Below, in pieces: positions 10,392 to 21,172 of a DNA stretch of 64,000 bases. The stretch spans positions 18,894,089 to 18,958,088 of the forward strand of contig JAJEKV010000005.1 in NCBI GenBank assembly GCA_021234155.1, in the 5' to 3' direction. Position numbers and translations under genes: made by a program. Under the pieces are notes generated by a model, which was not told the DNA's origin, did no database searches, and saw only the letters and a list, made by a program, of their open reading frames with translations. The stretch comes from Isoetes taiwanensis (taxonomy: Eukaryota; Streptophyta; Lycopodiopsida; Isoetales; Isoetaceae). Positions within the stretch are counted from its first letter, which is position 1. The number at the start of each line of letters is the position of its first letter.

Positions 10392-10578
10392 TGTTGCAGA
10401 TATGATCTAATAGATCAAGAAGTGCGTGTGGTAGGCTGACTAGACTGCCAAGTTGGCGATCCAAGCCAAGAGGCACGACTCATCTGAAGAGCCACAACTG
10501 CACCTATTTGTAAGCCACGGTTGGGGCTGTTCCAACCAGTCCATTCAATCTATTTTGTTCTTCCTCCATATTTTATCA
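10392..10578 (+). repeat. 5' LTR of the split TRIM/copia element
   Basis: Starts TGTTGCAGATATGATC, ends CCATATTTTATCA, and is followed directly by a primer-binding site. Near-identical to 26030-26216. Confidence 0.9.
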
Positions 10579-10592
10579 TGGTATCAGAGCAG
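10579..10592 (+). promoter_or_regulatory. Primer-binding site, tRNA-iMet type
   Basis: TGGTATCAGAGCAG immediately follows the LTR. It matches the plant initiator-Met tRNA 3' end complement used to prime reverse transcription in copia elements. Confidence 0.9.
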
Positions 10593-10708
10593 GAGCCCTG
10601 ATCCAGGGACCTGCAAAGAGAAGAATTCGAATTTTTTATAAGCCTTATGCTGAGAAGATGAAGAAAAGGACGAAAGATACGGCTGATGGGGTCCAGATAG
10701 AAGACTCA
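10593..10708 (+). other. Left internal remnant of the split element
   Basis: About 116 bases including a short open stretch (MKKRTKDTADGVQIED) that could be a vestigial gag start. It is cut at 10708 by the gypsy LTR. Confidence 0.5.
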
Positions 10709-12243
10709 TGTGACGTCCCCTACTCGTATACGGTGCACTCACCATATACAAACAGGAGTTCATCCCCCATACCAGCTCCACACTGATACACGGCCCTCCA
10801 CATATCACTGTACCCGTAACGAGTCCCAGTGGGAAGAGTGGAAGGGTCATTTTACCCCGTCTCCCTCAGGGCCTACCTAGCTGCGGAAGCGTAAACGTAC
10901 ATGTCAGTAAACAATATCATCACATATCCACCTCGAAGGGTGGTACATTAACATCTGCATAGACAAAGATCAGCACAATACATAAGGGGAAATCTACCCA
11001 AGGCTCAGACTCAAGGGATGACTGACGGCTTGGGCCTCCAGAGTTCATTGCAGACAGAATTCATGGCAATGGATTTGGCTGGCATAAGAACATGGCATCG
11101 GGTTGTCCACTCCATCCGCCCCTCCTGTGCACACTTTGCAGAGTAGGCTGAAAAGTGTTGGGACCTGACTGTAGCCCGCCGAATGCATAGCCAAAAGGGC
11201 TATTTCTGAGTTGCATCTCCCCAGTTCCGATGGGGCAGGTAGGGATCACTCCCTCCAGATGTCTACATGCTGACTCAAGGTGACTAGAGGGCCACTGCCC
11301 TTATTCGACTGAACCCACTGGAAAGTGAACACCACTTCACGGGTGTCGAGCCCATGCCTTGCCCGCACTCAGTGGTAAGTCATTAGACCTAGTCACGATG
11401 ATCCCCGGTAGGCCTTACAGACCAGAGGGATCGTTCAAGAGTCAGAACACGAACCTCCTTCTTAGCCAGTCTGGCCCCTTCACCCACAACCAGGTGTGGT
11501 TCTTGTACACAGGCCGAATCTACAGTGTGCTAGAGAGGCTAATCTAGGAGCATCTACTACCAAGCTTGAGGTCTCTACCACCCTTTCCAAGACAAGGAGT
11601 TCACAGATATACATCATCCCCATACATCACAGAGAACTAAAGAACTAGATCTAAGCTATATCATAGAATTAGGTTCTTTAGTTAGAGTCTGGTAACTAGA
11701 GATCTAGATAGCTGCTAAGGGCGATTTAATAGACTAAACCTACTGATACAATGACTGGAAGACAGTTTAGACAATTAAATCGACTACCTACCTGATCCTT
11801 GAGTTGCTCCTCCTGACTTGAGTTCCACCATCCTGCTGAACTGCTCGAATCAAGGAGAACTAATGGTGCAATTCGCTTAGACAAAGTCTGGGAGGCAGTT
11901 TTGACCCTTTGAGTGAGCAAAACAGAGCTCTAAAACCCTATGGACGAAAATAGCAAGTTAGGGTTTCCCTAACCTAAATAGACAAGGGGTTACCCTTTAA
12001 GCATGTGGGATAATTGGGAATGGCTAGGTGGCATAAAGGTGTCCACATGGGAAAATGTGCACCTAGATTAATGTGCACATTGGTAAATGTGCACATTAAT
12101 AAATGCACATATCTTGCAAGTTGCCCCCTAGGGGCTACCCGCCTAGCTACACGTCGGCGTACACGTCAGTCGGGGTGGCGTGTACGCGTGACGAGGCAGT
12201 ACAGTATACGTCCTGGGACCGTATGCTGTGCTGGAACGTCACA
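10709..12243 (-). repeat. 3' LTR of gypsy element 1
   Basis: About 1535 bp, ending in perfect short inverted repeats (TGTGACGT at 10709, ACGTCACA at 12243). On the minus strand it follows the purine tract at 12244-12256. It is similar along its whole length to the solo LTR at 26316-27907 and shares blocks with the LTRs at 49719 and 61263 in the opposite orientation. Confidence 0.9.
12050..12113. repeat. ATGTGCAC micro-repeat inside the LTR
   Basis: Four or five copies of the self-complementary core tgtgcac(a) in about 64 bp, also present at 27716-27775 in the solo LTR. A possible protein-binding array in the LTR; function unknown. Confidence 0.6.
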
Positions 12244-12256
12244 TTCTCCCCACCTT
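12244..12256 (-). promoter_or_regulatory. Polypurine tract of gypsy element 1
   Basis: Reads AAGGTGGGGAGAA on the minus strand, directly before the 3' LTR start TGTGACG. This is the standard plus-strand primer position. A second copy lies at 25442-25454. Confidence 0.8.
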
Positions 12257-13082
12257 GGAATGATGCTGTCCGCAGCATCGTGGGTCTCCCCACCTTGGAA
12301 TCTTCCTAACCTGCAATCAACCTGATGCATACAGTATAGTACTATGGTACTTACACATTTATTATGATTACCCTAAAGCAATATTTTTATAACATTATTA
12401 CGCCCTTAACTTATGAAATAACTTATCAATTCGTGACATCATTAAAACAGTTACTCGATAATTTCACTTGTCACGACAATTTAGTTTATCAAAATTTTAA
12501 CATTTAATGTATATAATTATCGTTCGAGGTACTCTTCGTAGTTCGACCTCCCTGCCCTCCGGAGCGCTCTATTGGCCTGCAGGTTGACACTACCATTTTA
12601 ATTATTAATAAAAATTTTGGTTATATGGTGACCACCCCACCTATCTACATGGATGCATGGCTAATCTCCCGGCGTAGGAAGAGGGTGAATCTTCCATTAT
12701 GGCCGTGGAGACATCTCCCTATAATGCCTATATACCGCTCATGCCTACACCTTTAGTTGCCCAACGTGGAGGATAAGTCCTTCCCGTATATGGGGCGTGA
12801 AGGCCAGATTCCTCCTATCACGCATATATGGGGCTAGAGGTGCTTTTCCTATCAGTGCATTCCTCAATGACCTCCTTTCTCTCGAGGTCGTCTACTTCCG
12901 TGGGACAGAAGTAGACTTTCTAATCTACCTTCCACTCATCCAAGCGGAAATGCGGTCATGCCTACATTGACATTACACCACGCCCTAGAGATCACCGTAG
13001 TGGTCTCATCATCGGTAACAACGCATGCACCCCATACCTAGCATAGGTTGCATGCGTAGATTAATCTTAACTACACATAGAA
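12257..13082 (-). other. 3' untranslated region of gypsy element 1
   Basis: AT-rich sequence between the chromodomain stop and the purine tract. Its last 290 bases (12244-12533) are repeated almost unchanged at 25442-25727. No ORF or domain seen. Confidence 0.7.
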
Positions 13083-13889
13083 TTAATCTGCACAAATCGA
13101 CATGCCTGAGCCGATTTCTTCGGAGATGACCTTGCCGTCCCATTGCTCCATAAACTGTGGGTACTGCTTTACTAGATCTTTCTTAAGTACCCATGTCGCG
13201 TCTTCCACTGGTAAGTGCTTCCACTTGATCAAATATTGGAGGAACTCCGATCTTCTTGTTTTCTTGAAGGCTTTATCAAGAATCAACTCTGGAACTATTT
13301 CCAGCTGCTCCTCCATCATTTCCAACAGCGTTGGAGTGTCCAAAACTTCATCTGGATTTGGAGTATGCTTCTTCAACAAACTCACGTGGAAGACCTTATG
13401 AATCTTTAGGTGTGCTGGTAGATCCAATCTGTAGGATTGATTACCTATTCTCTTGACTATTCTGAAGGGTCTAGCCCACCTTGGAGCAAGCTTCTTACAA
13501 TTACCAATGCGGAGCTTCGCCTGCTTTACCTTGATCTTGAGCCATATATCATCTCCAACTTGGAACTCTCTGACTGTCCGATGCTTGTCGGCGATGCTCT
13601 TTTGTCGACTCCTTGCTGCTAGAAGATACCCTCGAACTTCTTCCATGAGCTGCTGCATGTCGGACAACATCTGCTGCGAAACCTCTACTTTTGACACGGG
13701 ATTGTGCCAAGTGTCTGGAGTTAGGCATTGATAGCCGTAATTGATCATAAACGACGACATTTGGGATGATTCTTGCTTGGTGCTATTGTAGGCAAACTCC
13801 ACCAAGTGAATAAATTCTTCCCACATACCTTGCTTGTTCCAGACATAGTTCCGTAGCATGTCCTCTGTTGGTCCGCTCCGTTTGGCCAT
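13083..13889 (-). pseudogene. Gypsy integrase C-terminus and chromodomain
   Basis: 268 codons in a frame different from the upstream integrase frame. It has the integrase tail (TEDMLRNYV, EFAYNSTKQESSQMSSFMI, GYQCLTPDTW), the GPY/F-like module (LAPRWARPFRIVKRIGNQSY, HKVFHVSLLKKH) and a C-terminal chromodomain (EFLQYLIKWKHLPVEDATW). In chromoviruses the chromodomain tethers integration complexes to modified histones. The aromatic cage looks incomplete from the visible residues. The element therefore encodes both a histone reader-like domain and, upstream, a histone fold. Confidence 0.92.
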
Positions 13890-14937
13890 CCGACTGGGGA
13901 TGATAAGCCGTGCTCATGGATAGCTTCGTTTGAATTGTCGCAAAGAGGTCTTGCCAAAAGGCGCTCATAAACTTTGGATCCCTGTCGGAGATAATCTCCC
14001 TTGGCATGCCATGAAGCCTGAAGATTTCTTTGGTGAAGAGCTTCGCTGTATCCATAGCGGTGTCTGTGGTCCTGCAAGGCACAAAATGTGCCATCTTTGA
14101 CAACTTGTCGACCACTACCATCAAGGCATCCTTCCCTCTTACTGTCCTTGGAAGCCCTGTTATGAAATCCATGCTGATCACCTCCCACTTAGCGTTTGAC
14201 ATCGCTAATGGCTCCAAAGCCCCTGGAATTCGAAGCTGCTCTGCCTTTGTCCGCTGACATAGCTGACATTCCTTGATGTAGCGAGGTACCTGCTTCTTCA
14301 TTCCTGGCCAATAGTAGCTGCTGCGCACTTTGAAATATGTTTTCATGAATCCCACATGGCCAGCTATAGGGCTGTTGTGCATGTCGTGGAGGATCAATTT
14401 CCTTACACCTGATGATTCGGGCACGCACAACTTGTCTTTATGGTATAACAGGTTGCCTTCCTTCTTATAATGTTTGAAGGCTTCCCGCTCTTTATCTGTT
14501 CTAGCCTCCCTAGAGAGGCTTGCCCATACTTCCTTGAAATCCACATCCGTTGGCAAGGACTCTTCAATCTTCCTACCAAAGTCGCTGGAGAGCGTCGAAA
14601 TTGCATTGCAATGCACCCTAGTTGTCAGGGGATGCCTTGAAAGTGCATCCGCTACCACATTGAGCTTCCCCGGCTTGTAGACTATATCAAAGTCATACTC
14701 TTCAAGGAACTCCATCCACCTTCTCTGCCTCAGATTAAGGTGTGGTTGCATGAATATATACTGAAGGCTCTGATGGTCTGTATCCAATTGGAACTTCCTT
14801 CCCAAGAGGTAGTGCCTCCAAATTCTTAATGCCCTGACAACCGCAAGCAATTCCTGATCATGGGCGGGGTAGCGCGTTTCGGCGTCGTTCATCTTCCTGG
14901 AATCATACGCTACCACACGCCTGCATGAGCACTGCAC
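13783..14937 (-). pseudogene. Gypsy RNase H and integrase core
   Basis: 384 codons. RNase H text: [61 protein letters not shown]. Then the HHCC zinc finger (HDMHNSPIAGH ... CQLC), integrase D-D-E core (WEVISMDFITGLP; IISDRDPKF; STAYHPQSDGQTERTN). The catalytic residues appear present. A frameshift just after GQTERTNR moves the reading to the 13889-13083 frame. Confidence 0.93.
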
Positions 14938-15843
14938 CTGTGGCTATCTTACTCGCATCTGTCGCCACAAGCTTATCTTTTTCTGGGTCTGGCAGGGTCA
15001 AGACAGGGGCGGTCGTCAGAGCTTCCTTCAACAATTCAAACCCCGCTTGGGCTTTCTTGTGCCAATGCTCTGCCCAATCTTTCACCTTCTCCGCCCTCGT
15101 CAAGTCTGTTAGCGGGGCCGCTATCTTAGCAAAGTTCCTCACGAACTTCCTGTAGTACCCTGCTAGGCCGAGGAAACTTCTGACCTCATGCACATTCTTC
15201 GGTGCCGGCCACTGAATCACTGCTTCAATCTTAGCGGGATCCGTCGAGATTCCTTCTGTTGAGCTCACATGACCCAGGTATTCCACCTTCTCCGTTGCGA
15301 AGTGGCACTTCGACAACTTGGCATACAACTGGTGCCTCTTCAACTTCTCCAGCACTCTCCTTAAGTGTTGCACGTGCTCTTCAAGGGATCTGCTATACAC
15401 CAAAATGTCGTCAAAGAATACAATCACAAAGGTGTCTAAGAATTCCCTGAAGATGTCGTTCATGAGCCTCATGAACGTTGCTGGGGCGTTTCGATAAGCC
15501 GAAAGGCATTACCGTGAACTCATAGTGTCCATATCGCGTTCTGAAAATGGATGTCTTCTTCCTTTATCCGGATCTAGTGATAGCCTGACCTTAAGTCAAT
15601 TTTGGAGAAGACCTTTGCCCCTTGCAGCTGATCCATCAAGTCATCTGATCTGGGGAGCGCGTACTTGTTCTTGATGGTGTGCTTGTTCAACTGCCTATAG
15701 TCTATGCACATCCTCAAACTGCCATACTTTTTCTTGACAAAAAGAATGGGCGCTCCAAATGGCGAGACGCTAGGTCTAATGAAGCCTAGGTCGAGCAACT
15801 CCTGCAATTGCTTCTTTAGCTCCGTCAACTCCTGCGTCGTCAT
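14903..15843 (-). pseudogene. Gypsy reverse transcriptase, frameshifted
   Basis: Two frames, 15843-15574 ([51 protein letters not shown]) and 15472-14903 ([67 protein letters not shown]). The RT active site is FFDD. Between them (15573-15473) a CAG-to-TAG stop follows SGYH, with small deletions in the [10 protein letters not shown] region. A further one-base shift near 14930 separates it from RNase H. Confidence 0.92.
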
Positions 15844-15844
15844 T

Positions 15845-17050
15845 CTATATGGGGCCTTGCTTCGTTCCTGGTTCGAGTGCTATCTCACACTCGACTCCCC
15901 TGTAAGGAGGAAGGTGCTCGATCTCGTCTGGAAAGAGATCGTGGAATTTCGTGATCAACTTAGCTATTTGCTTCGGCAACTTGCTGAGCACCTTGTCTTC
16001 TTTGCTTTCTTCTGACTCCGGCTCTTCAATCTCAAGCTTGAAGATGTATGCTACCTGCTCGCTCTTGATGCACTTGAACAGCCGTTTAGAAGACATACAC
16101 TGCATGATGGGAACAACTTCTTTACCTGTGATCTCAATGATCTTGTCGTCGGGTGTTGGGAAGGTCACTTTCCGCTTTCCACAATCAATGATGGCCCCTG
16201 CTGGTCCAAGATACTCCATTCCTATGATCAAGTCGTACTTGCCAATGCCCATTACTTCTGCCCCCATCTGGATATTAATCCCTGGCAAGTCGATGTCGAA
16301 GTTAATTCTCTTGCCTGCTGTCTGCCTTACTGCTCCACTTGCTAAGACAACGGGCCTCGGCTTCGACTTCAGTGGTTTCAACTTCAACATCTCAACCATT
16401 CTGGGGGATGCAAAGTTGTGGCTACTTCCTGAGTCTATTAGGACTATGAAGGACTTGGCCTTGGCCTTCCTTACTGTGGAAATTACCTTATACTGGTTCT
16501 CTGCTTGCTCTGTATCTATTGCGTCAAAGATATGACACTCACCCTCAATGTAGTCGCGGGCTGTCTCGCCGTCGTCGTCAGACAGAGTGTCCCAATCTCC
16601 CAACTCCGCTAGTGCTGCACTCATGACGTAGGGGCAGTTTGCTGTCCTATGGCCTGGCTGGAAACACCTGAAGCAAAGCTGCTTTTCTATGCACTCCTGC
16701 CTCTTTTTCTTGGGCATCGCCTGCAAAAAGGATCGCACTGCTTTGGAGTAGTTTGACCCTTCCTGCTTGTCCTTGAAGGACACCTGCTTCTTCTCCTGCT
16801 GCTTCCCCTGATTGCCACCATATGGGGCTCTAGCTGGACCTGGGCTGGTTGCCCTAGGGCTATAACTGCCTGTTGCCTTGCCTTTATCCTGGTAATACTG
16901 CTGCCTCTGCCCGCTATTCTGAGGTCCCGTCCCTTGCAAGCTTATTTCCTTGGACTCTGCTTCTGATACTGTCTTAGGGTTTATTGCCCTTACAAGCTTG
17001 CCCCTCAACGTAGCTCTACACTGCATGCTTCTCACCCAACTTTGGCACAT
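15845..17050 (-). pseudogene. Gypsy gag zinc knuckle, protease, RT start
   Basis: 401 codons. A basic linker precedes a CCHC knuckle (CFRCFQPGHRTANC). The aspartic protease follows (FIVLIDSGSSHNFASPRMVE; flap-like IIGMEYLGPAGAIIDC), then the linker to RT (FHDLFPDEIEHLPPYRGVEC). Overlaps the upstream gag frame by 35 bases and is joined to RT by one-base frame changes, so this copy could not make a single polyprotein. Confidence 0.92.
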
Positions 17051-17744
17051 AAAGCCTTAGCCTCATGAATTCCTCTGTATATTTCTGGACTGATTTGTTT
17101 CCCTGTTGCAACCTGTAAAATTGCTGCATCATGCTGGACTTGTGCTCTCTCGGGACATAATGGCGCTTGAAAGCTTTAGCGAACTTTCTGAACCTGCAAG
17201 CATCCCTGCTTAAGCCATGGGCCTTGGCATAACCTTTCCACCAAATGCGTGCTGCTCCCTTCAGGTTGGCTGTTGCCACCCTGCCTTTATCCTTGTCCTT
17301 CATACCATAAGCGTTGCCATATTCACTCATCTCATCGAGCCAAGCCTCTGCTTCCATTCCTGACCTGTTCTCGCCTGAGAATTGCTCGAGCATCCTGGCC
17401 TTCCAAACATTTCCCAATGCAGAGTCTACCTTGTTCTGGTAGTCAGAGGCTCTTGTGTCCCTTTGTCGTCCATCTGTGGTGTCCCTCTGCCTTCCATCTC
17501 TACGGTCCTGGGCCTGCTCTTCCTCTTCCTCGGAGTCGGAGTCCGAATCTGAGCTTGAGTCAGAGGATTCCGAGCTGGAGGACCTCCTTCTCTTGCTTCT
17601 CCTCTTGTCTCTTCCTGTTTTCCGAGCTGATGCCTGTGGCAACTGAGCATTGCCCTCCGAACCTACTCCTGCTTGTGCGGCCAGGAGAGCCTTTATCTGC
17701 TCAAGGTCCGTCCTCATCTGTGATATTTCCTCTTCTGGGGTCAT
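17016..17744 (-). pseudogene. Gypsy gag (capsid) N-terminal part
   Basis: 242 codons from ATG 17744 (MTPEEEISQMRTDLEQIKAL), with a Ser/Asp/Arg-rich linker (KRRRSSSSESSDSSSDSDSD) and the conserved capsid block (AEAWLDEMSEYGNAYGM, GAARIWWKGYAKAHG, FAKAFKRHYVPREHK, QQGNKSVQKYTEEFMRLRLY). Element 2's gag has the same blocks (AESWLDEMKELGE, IWWKGYAEL, FAKAFKSHYVP). The frame ends one or two codons into a shift near 17030. Confidence 0.92.
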
Positions 17745-18040
17745 GGGTCCAAATTCTTCATAAAGGCTCCTTGCCGAGGGTGGCCTGGGTTGCCGGGGGT
17801 GGCCTGGGCGGAGTCTGTTCTTCCATATGGTCTCGGCGTTGTCGTTCCCCTGAGCCTAGGCCTCTAGCTGCATACACAAGTAGGTCATGGCTATGAGGTT
17901 AGTTTTATTTATTCTCTTGCATTATATATGTTTGTTGGTATGGTTGTGGAACAAAATACATCAACAAAACATTTAAAGTGCAAAAGAAATTATATTTATA
18001 TTATATTATAATTACAACGCCCCCGGGATCAAGAGTCTAA
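17745..18040 (-). other. Spacer between ORF-B and gag, element 1
   Basis: Open text resembling a gag N-terminal extension (RSLYEEFGP before the ATG) and an AT-rich stretch (17895-18020) where a gag promoter or leader could lie. Nothing matching element 2's ORF-C is seen. Confidence 0.4.
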
Positions 18041-19041
18041 CTATTCTTGATATCGCCGGTAGGATGGGTTATCTTCGAGGAACTTCTTAACTTGGGCCGT
18101 TCCTACCGAGTGTCCCAAGTTCCTGAGGACGTTGGTTGATGACCCGCCCTGCAAAGCTCTCACTAATTCCTCTACCCTGCGGTCGGAGGTGTAAGCTGCG
18201 GTCACTGCCAGTCTTCCCTGCCGTCTGTAAGGTATGGCGAAGTAAAAAATGTCGAGGGCTATCGCTCTCTTGACCAGGACGGCATATTCGGTGTTGGGAG
18301 CTAGCCGAGCATGCCGGCCAAAGCCTCGATTAGCATCGATATTCCTTCCTCGCCCCTGGGGGTGAATTTGCGGTGGATTACCGCTATTCTTCCGTCCATC
18401 AGCAGGGGGAGGTAATACCGCAACGACCTGTCGTTGTGTGACGAATCTTCGCCTCCTCGGCCTCCAACTCTGTGTCTGCTCGCATAGTCATCGACCTCCA
18501 CCGTGGTGAGCTCCCTGTAATCTCTAACTGTTGCTGAAGCTCTCCTGAGGTCGAACTCGCCTCTTCTCTCCGGGGGAGGTGCTGTCGAAGAACATGCCGT
18601 TAAGATGTTCGAGGTCTTGTTGCGGATCCCCATCCGTTCTTGTAGAGCAAGGAACTCTTCCTCCGTCGGTAGTTGTCGCGCCTCCATAATCTGTCTGATA
18701 TTGCTGTAGGCTTGAATATCGGAGGTCGACTCTCCCGTGTAAGTGTCGGCTTCCCTTACTTGGAGTGGGAAGTCGGAAGTTCCTCGGACGATGAAGTCGT
18801 CCAGGTCTGTTTTCCGGAGCTGGTGCAGCAGCTCGTCAGGTCGATACTCTCTTTCCCTGCACTCCGGGAGGTTCTGGATGTCGCTTAAAAGCAGGTACTC
18901 TTCGCCCTCTACGATGATGGGGGCTAGGCTTGTGATGCCCAACCCAATGGGTGGCGCGATCCTGAGAGTTTGCCGGCTTCTTTCGAATTCCTGCAATTCC
19001 TGTTCTGCTAGCCGCTGCTCTTCTGCTGGGTCGAGCTCGAC
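18041..19041 (-). CDS. ORF-B, C-terminal two thirds (element 1), unknown protein
   Basis: Continues ORF-B from 23657 after removal of the nested element. The join (gtcga at the TSD) keeps the frame into ELDPAEEQRLAEQELQEF. Then comes IIVEGEEYLLLSDIQNLP, matching VIYHRGGEYLLLDDII in element 2, followed by an acidic/charged middle. The C-terminal block (RSLRYYLPLLMDGRIAVIHR ... SMLIEALAGMLG ... LAPNTEYAVLVKRAIALDIF) aligns with element 2's LTRFFLSAFKYGQVLFIARD ... LRALSTLAG ... YRTFTYVLVRRDLALTALG. One single-base frameshift lies near 18303 and the stop is at 18041. No known domain. Conservation between two diverged copies argues that it is a real protein of the element. Confidence 0.75.
19037..19041. 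repeat. Target-site duplication TCGAC, left copy
   Basis: Matches 23657-23661 outside the LTR pair 19042-19493 / 23210-23656. Confidence 0.9.
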
Positions 19042-19493
19042 TGTTGAGTTTGGGGTTCTTGGCAACACCTTGCAGCAGCAGTCCATGACTGCCGGATGCC
19101 ACAGGGCTGCCACAAATGCTCATGGATCAATAAAAGAAGATGGGAAGAAACTCCAAGAACAAGAACAAAGCAAAGAATGAACAAAACAGAATCATGTTGA
19201 TGCTCCAAAAGGAGGTGCTCCAAAACGTGAGCAAAAACCTAAACAATGAGAGGAAATGCTCTCTCTAAATAGTAGAGAAAAACCCTAACCCTAACTGACA
19301 TCTCACCTTTCACATATCTAGGCTAAATCTGGGCCATAGATTGTGGGGTCCAATATGACAAATACATGTGGCCTATGCCACCTACCACATATGTGGGCTA
19401 AATCTGGGCCGTAGATCAAGTGGTCCAATGTGATAAATACATGTGGCCTATGCCACTCATACTCATACATATGTTTAGCCCAAAGGGCTAACA
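19042..19493 (-). repeat. 3' LTR of the LARD-like element
   Basis: 452 bp, TGTTGA...TAACA. Contains two tandem half-units around ggctaaatctgggcc (19321 and 19387) and an extra 6 bp (actcat) relative to the other LTR. Confidence 0.93.
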
Positions 19494-19505
19494 CTCCCCC
19501 CCACC
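19494..19505 (-). promoter_or_regulatory. Polypurine tract of the LARD-like element
   Basis: GGTGGGGGGGAG on the minus strand, directly before LTR start TGTTAGCCC. Confidence 0.85.
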
Positions 19506-19821
19506 ACACCAAACTATGTAGAACCTTTATAACAGCAGGTTAAACATTTACAACAGTGTCCAAAGTGAGGGGAAATAATGATAATGTCGCCGAAGTCTTG
19601 ATCCAAAAATGCCAATATCGATGAAGTACAAAAATCGTAAGAGGTTGAGAAGGCTGTCACCACTTCTCTTGAGCTTGCCACAAGCTCCTTTAATTTCGTA
19701 GAAGTCAAATCTAATGTGGAGAAGGCTGTCACCACTTCTCATAGAGCTTGCCACTAGCTCCAAATACATGCGCCAATCAAAGTGTCTTGTTGAACAAAAA
19801 AATGTGGAAACAAAAGTTGTT

Positions 19822-20625
19822 GAAGGGGCGGAAGGTTTTAAGTCATCTTCATGCCATTTTTGAACTGGAAAAGTTGAAACAAGGAGTTGAACTTGAAAGA
19901 TTTGAAACATAAGTGATTGAAGGGGCGGAAGGCCCTAAGTTATCTTCACGCCATTTGTTGAACTTGAAAGAGTTTGAGCAGATAGTTGAACTTGAAGGAG
20001 TTGAAAATTGAAGGGGCGGAAGGCTGTAAGTCATCTTCACGCCATTTGTTGAACTTGAAAGAGGCTCAACCGCCATGTATTATGGACGGTCAAGATGGAT
20101 TAAAAAGGTTGTCTCTCAAACGCCCTGCATTTGGGTTGATGAGGTAAGCTTGAATGTTGAGGAAAGATTGCTGAAAAAAGGCCTACACATGCCATAGGGC
20201 TGTGTGAGGTTTGTTGGTACAAGGTACAAAGAAGATCTCCAAGAATGCGGCAAAAGATGAGGCGTCCCCCAAAATGTGCCAAAAATATGTTCCAAAGACT
20301 TCCTGCATGAAAAGAGGATTGAAAGTTGTGCTCGAAGTCACGCCGTGAGGGGCCATGACAATTTTGATGAACTCACGCCATTGGGCCGTGATTTTGTTGC
20401 CGAAAGAGAAGGATGCTGCTGGACTTATGGATTGATGAAAATTTGTGCCTCCAAAGGCATAATGCCTCAAAAATTTGACAAGAGGTCAAGAAGTCACCAT
20501 TAAACAAAGCACGCCAAGTGGCCGTGATCGAGTTTGCATCCAAGAATGGCCTTAACATGCCGTTGGGCCATGTAAGGCGAAGGTATGAAAGGGGCGGAAG
20601 GTTGAATCATCTTCGCGCCATTTGC
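19822..20625. repeat. GGGGCGGAAGG repeat family in the LARD interior
   Basis: Four units at about 19825, 19918, 20012 and 20585 share gaaggggcggaagg, then aagtcatcttcacgccatt, then tgttgaacttgaaag. The first three are near-tandem with a period of about 94 bp. Confidence 0.8.
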
Positions 20626-20878
20626 TTATAAGCATGCCATGTATAGAACGTGATAGATGGTATAAAAAACCCTCTTCAATAGTAGAAGAAGTGAAAAATA
20701 CCAAGAATGGTGCCCATCTTGAATGGCCTAAGTGCCAAAGGTTGCCATAAAAGAATCGAGTCATTGAAGATATGTGTGTTGAACGACAAGTGCCCGCCTT
20801 GAAGGTGCAGACAATTAAAAATTTCATGCTCACTTTTTTTTTTTTTAATGGTTGGGTGGGCCGCACGCCGGAATTGGT

Positions 20879-21172
20879 GCCACGCCCGTGAGGGGCCGTG
20901 GGCGCTGAAAGTGCCGTGGCCGTGGGGTTCTGAGGGCGGAAGGCCACGCCGTGACGTGCCGTGGGAGCGTCCACGCCGTGATGGGCCGTGGGGGCTCTGA
21001 TGCTGAGGCCACGCCGTGAGGGGCCGTGGGAGAGGCCACGCCGTGAAGGGCCGTGGGAGCTCTGATAACGAAACAGAGTGCCGTGAGGTGCTGAGAGCAG
21101 AGAGGCCACGCCGTGACAAGCCATGGCGCCTAGAAGGTCGTTTGTTGGTCCACGCCGTGAGGGGCCGTGGAG
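20879..21172. repeat. CCACGCCGTGAGGGGCCGTGG repeats in the LARD interior
   Basis: Seven copies of an approximately 21-bp unit, ccacgccgtg then a 3-4 base variable part then gccgtgg, lie at 20879, 20943, 20971, 21009, 21037, 21108 and 21150. Stray relatives lie near 20340 and 21777. The unit is rich in CCGTG/CACGG and partly self-complementary. It is the most GC-rich part of the element. Confidence 0.85.

Noticed and set aside
10709-12243. Solo LTR interpretation of the left gypsy LTR
   Set aside because: Flanks ACTCA and TTCTC do not match. It abuts a purine tract and an internal region shared with 25442-25727, so it is the 3' LTR of element 1.
19250-19300. Telomere-like ccctaaccctaa in the LARD LTR
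   Set aside because: Only about two units (ccctaaccctaac), part of the LTR and present in both LTRs; not a telomeric array.
20552-21124. 190-codon minus frame rich in His/Pro/Arg
   Set aside because: A translation of the CCACGCCGTG repeats; the overlapping frames are equally open.
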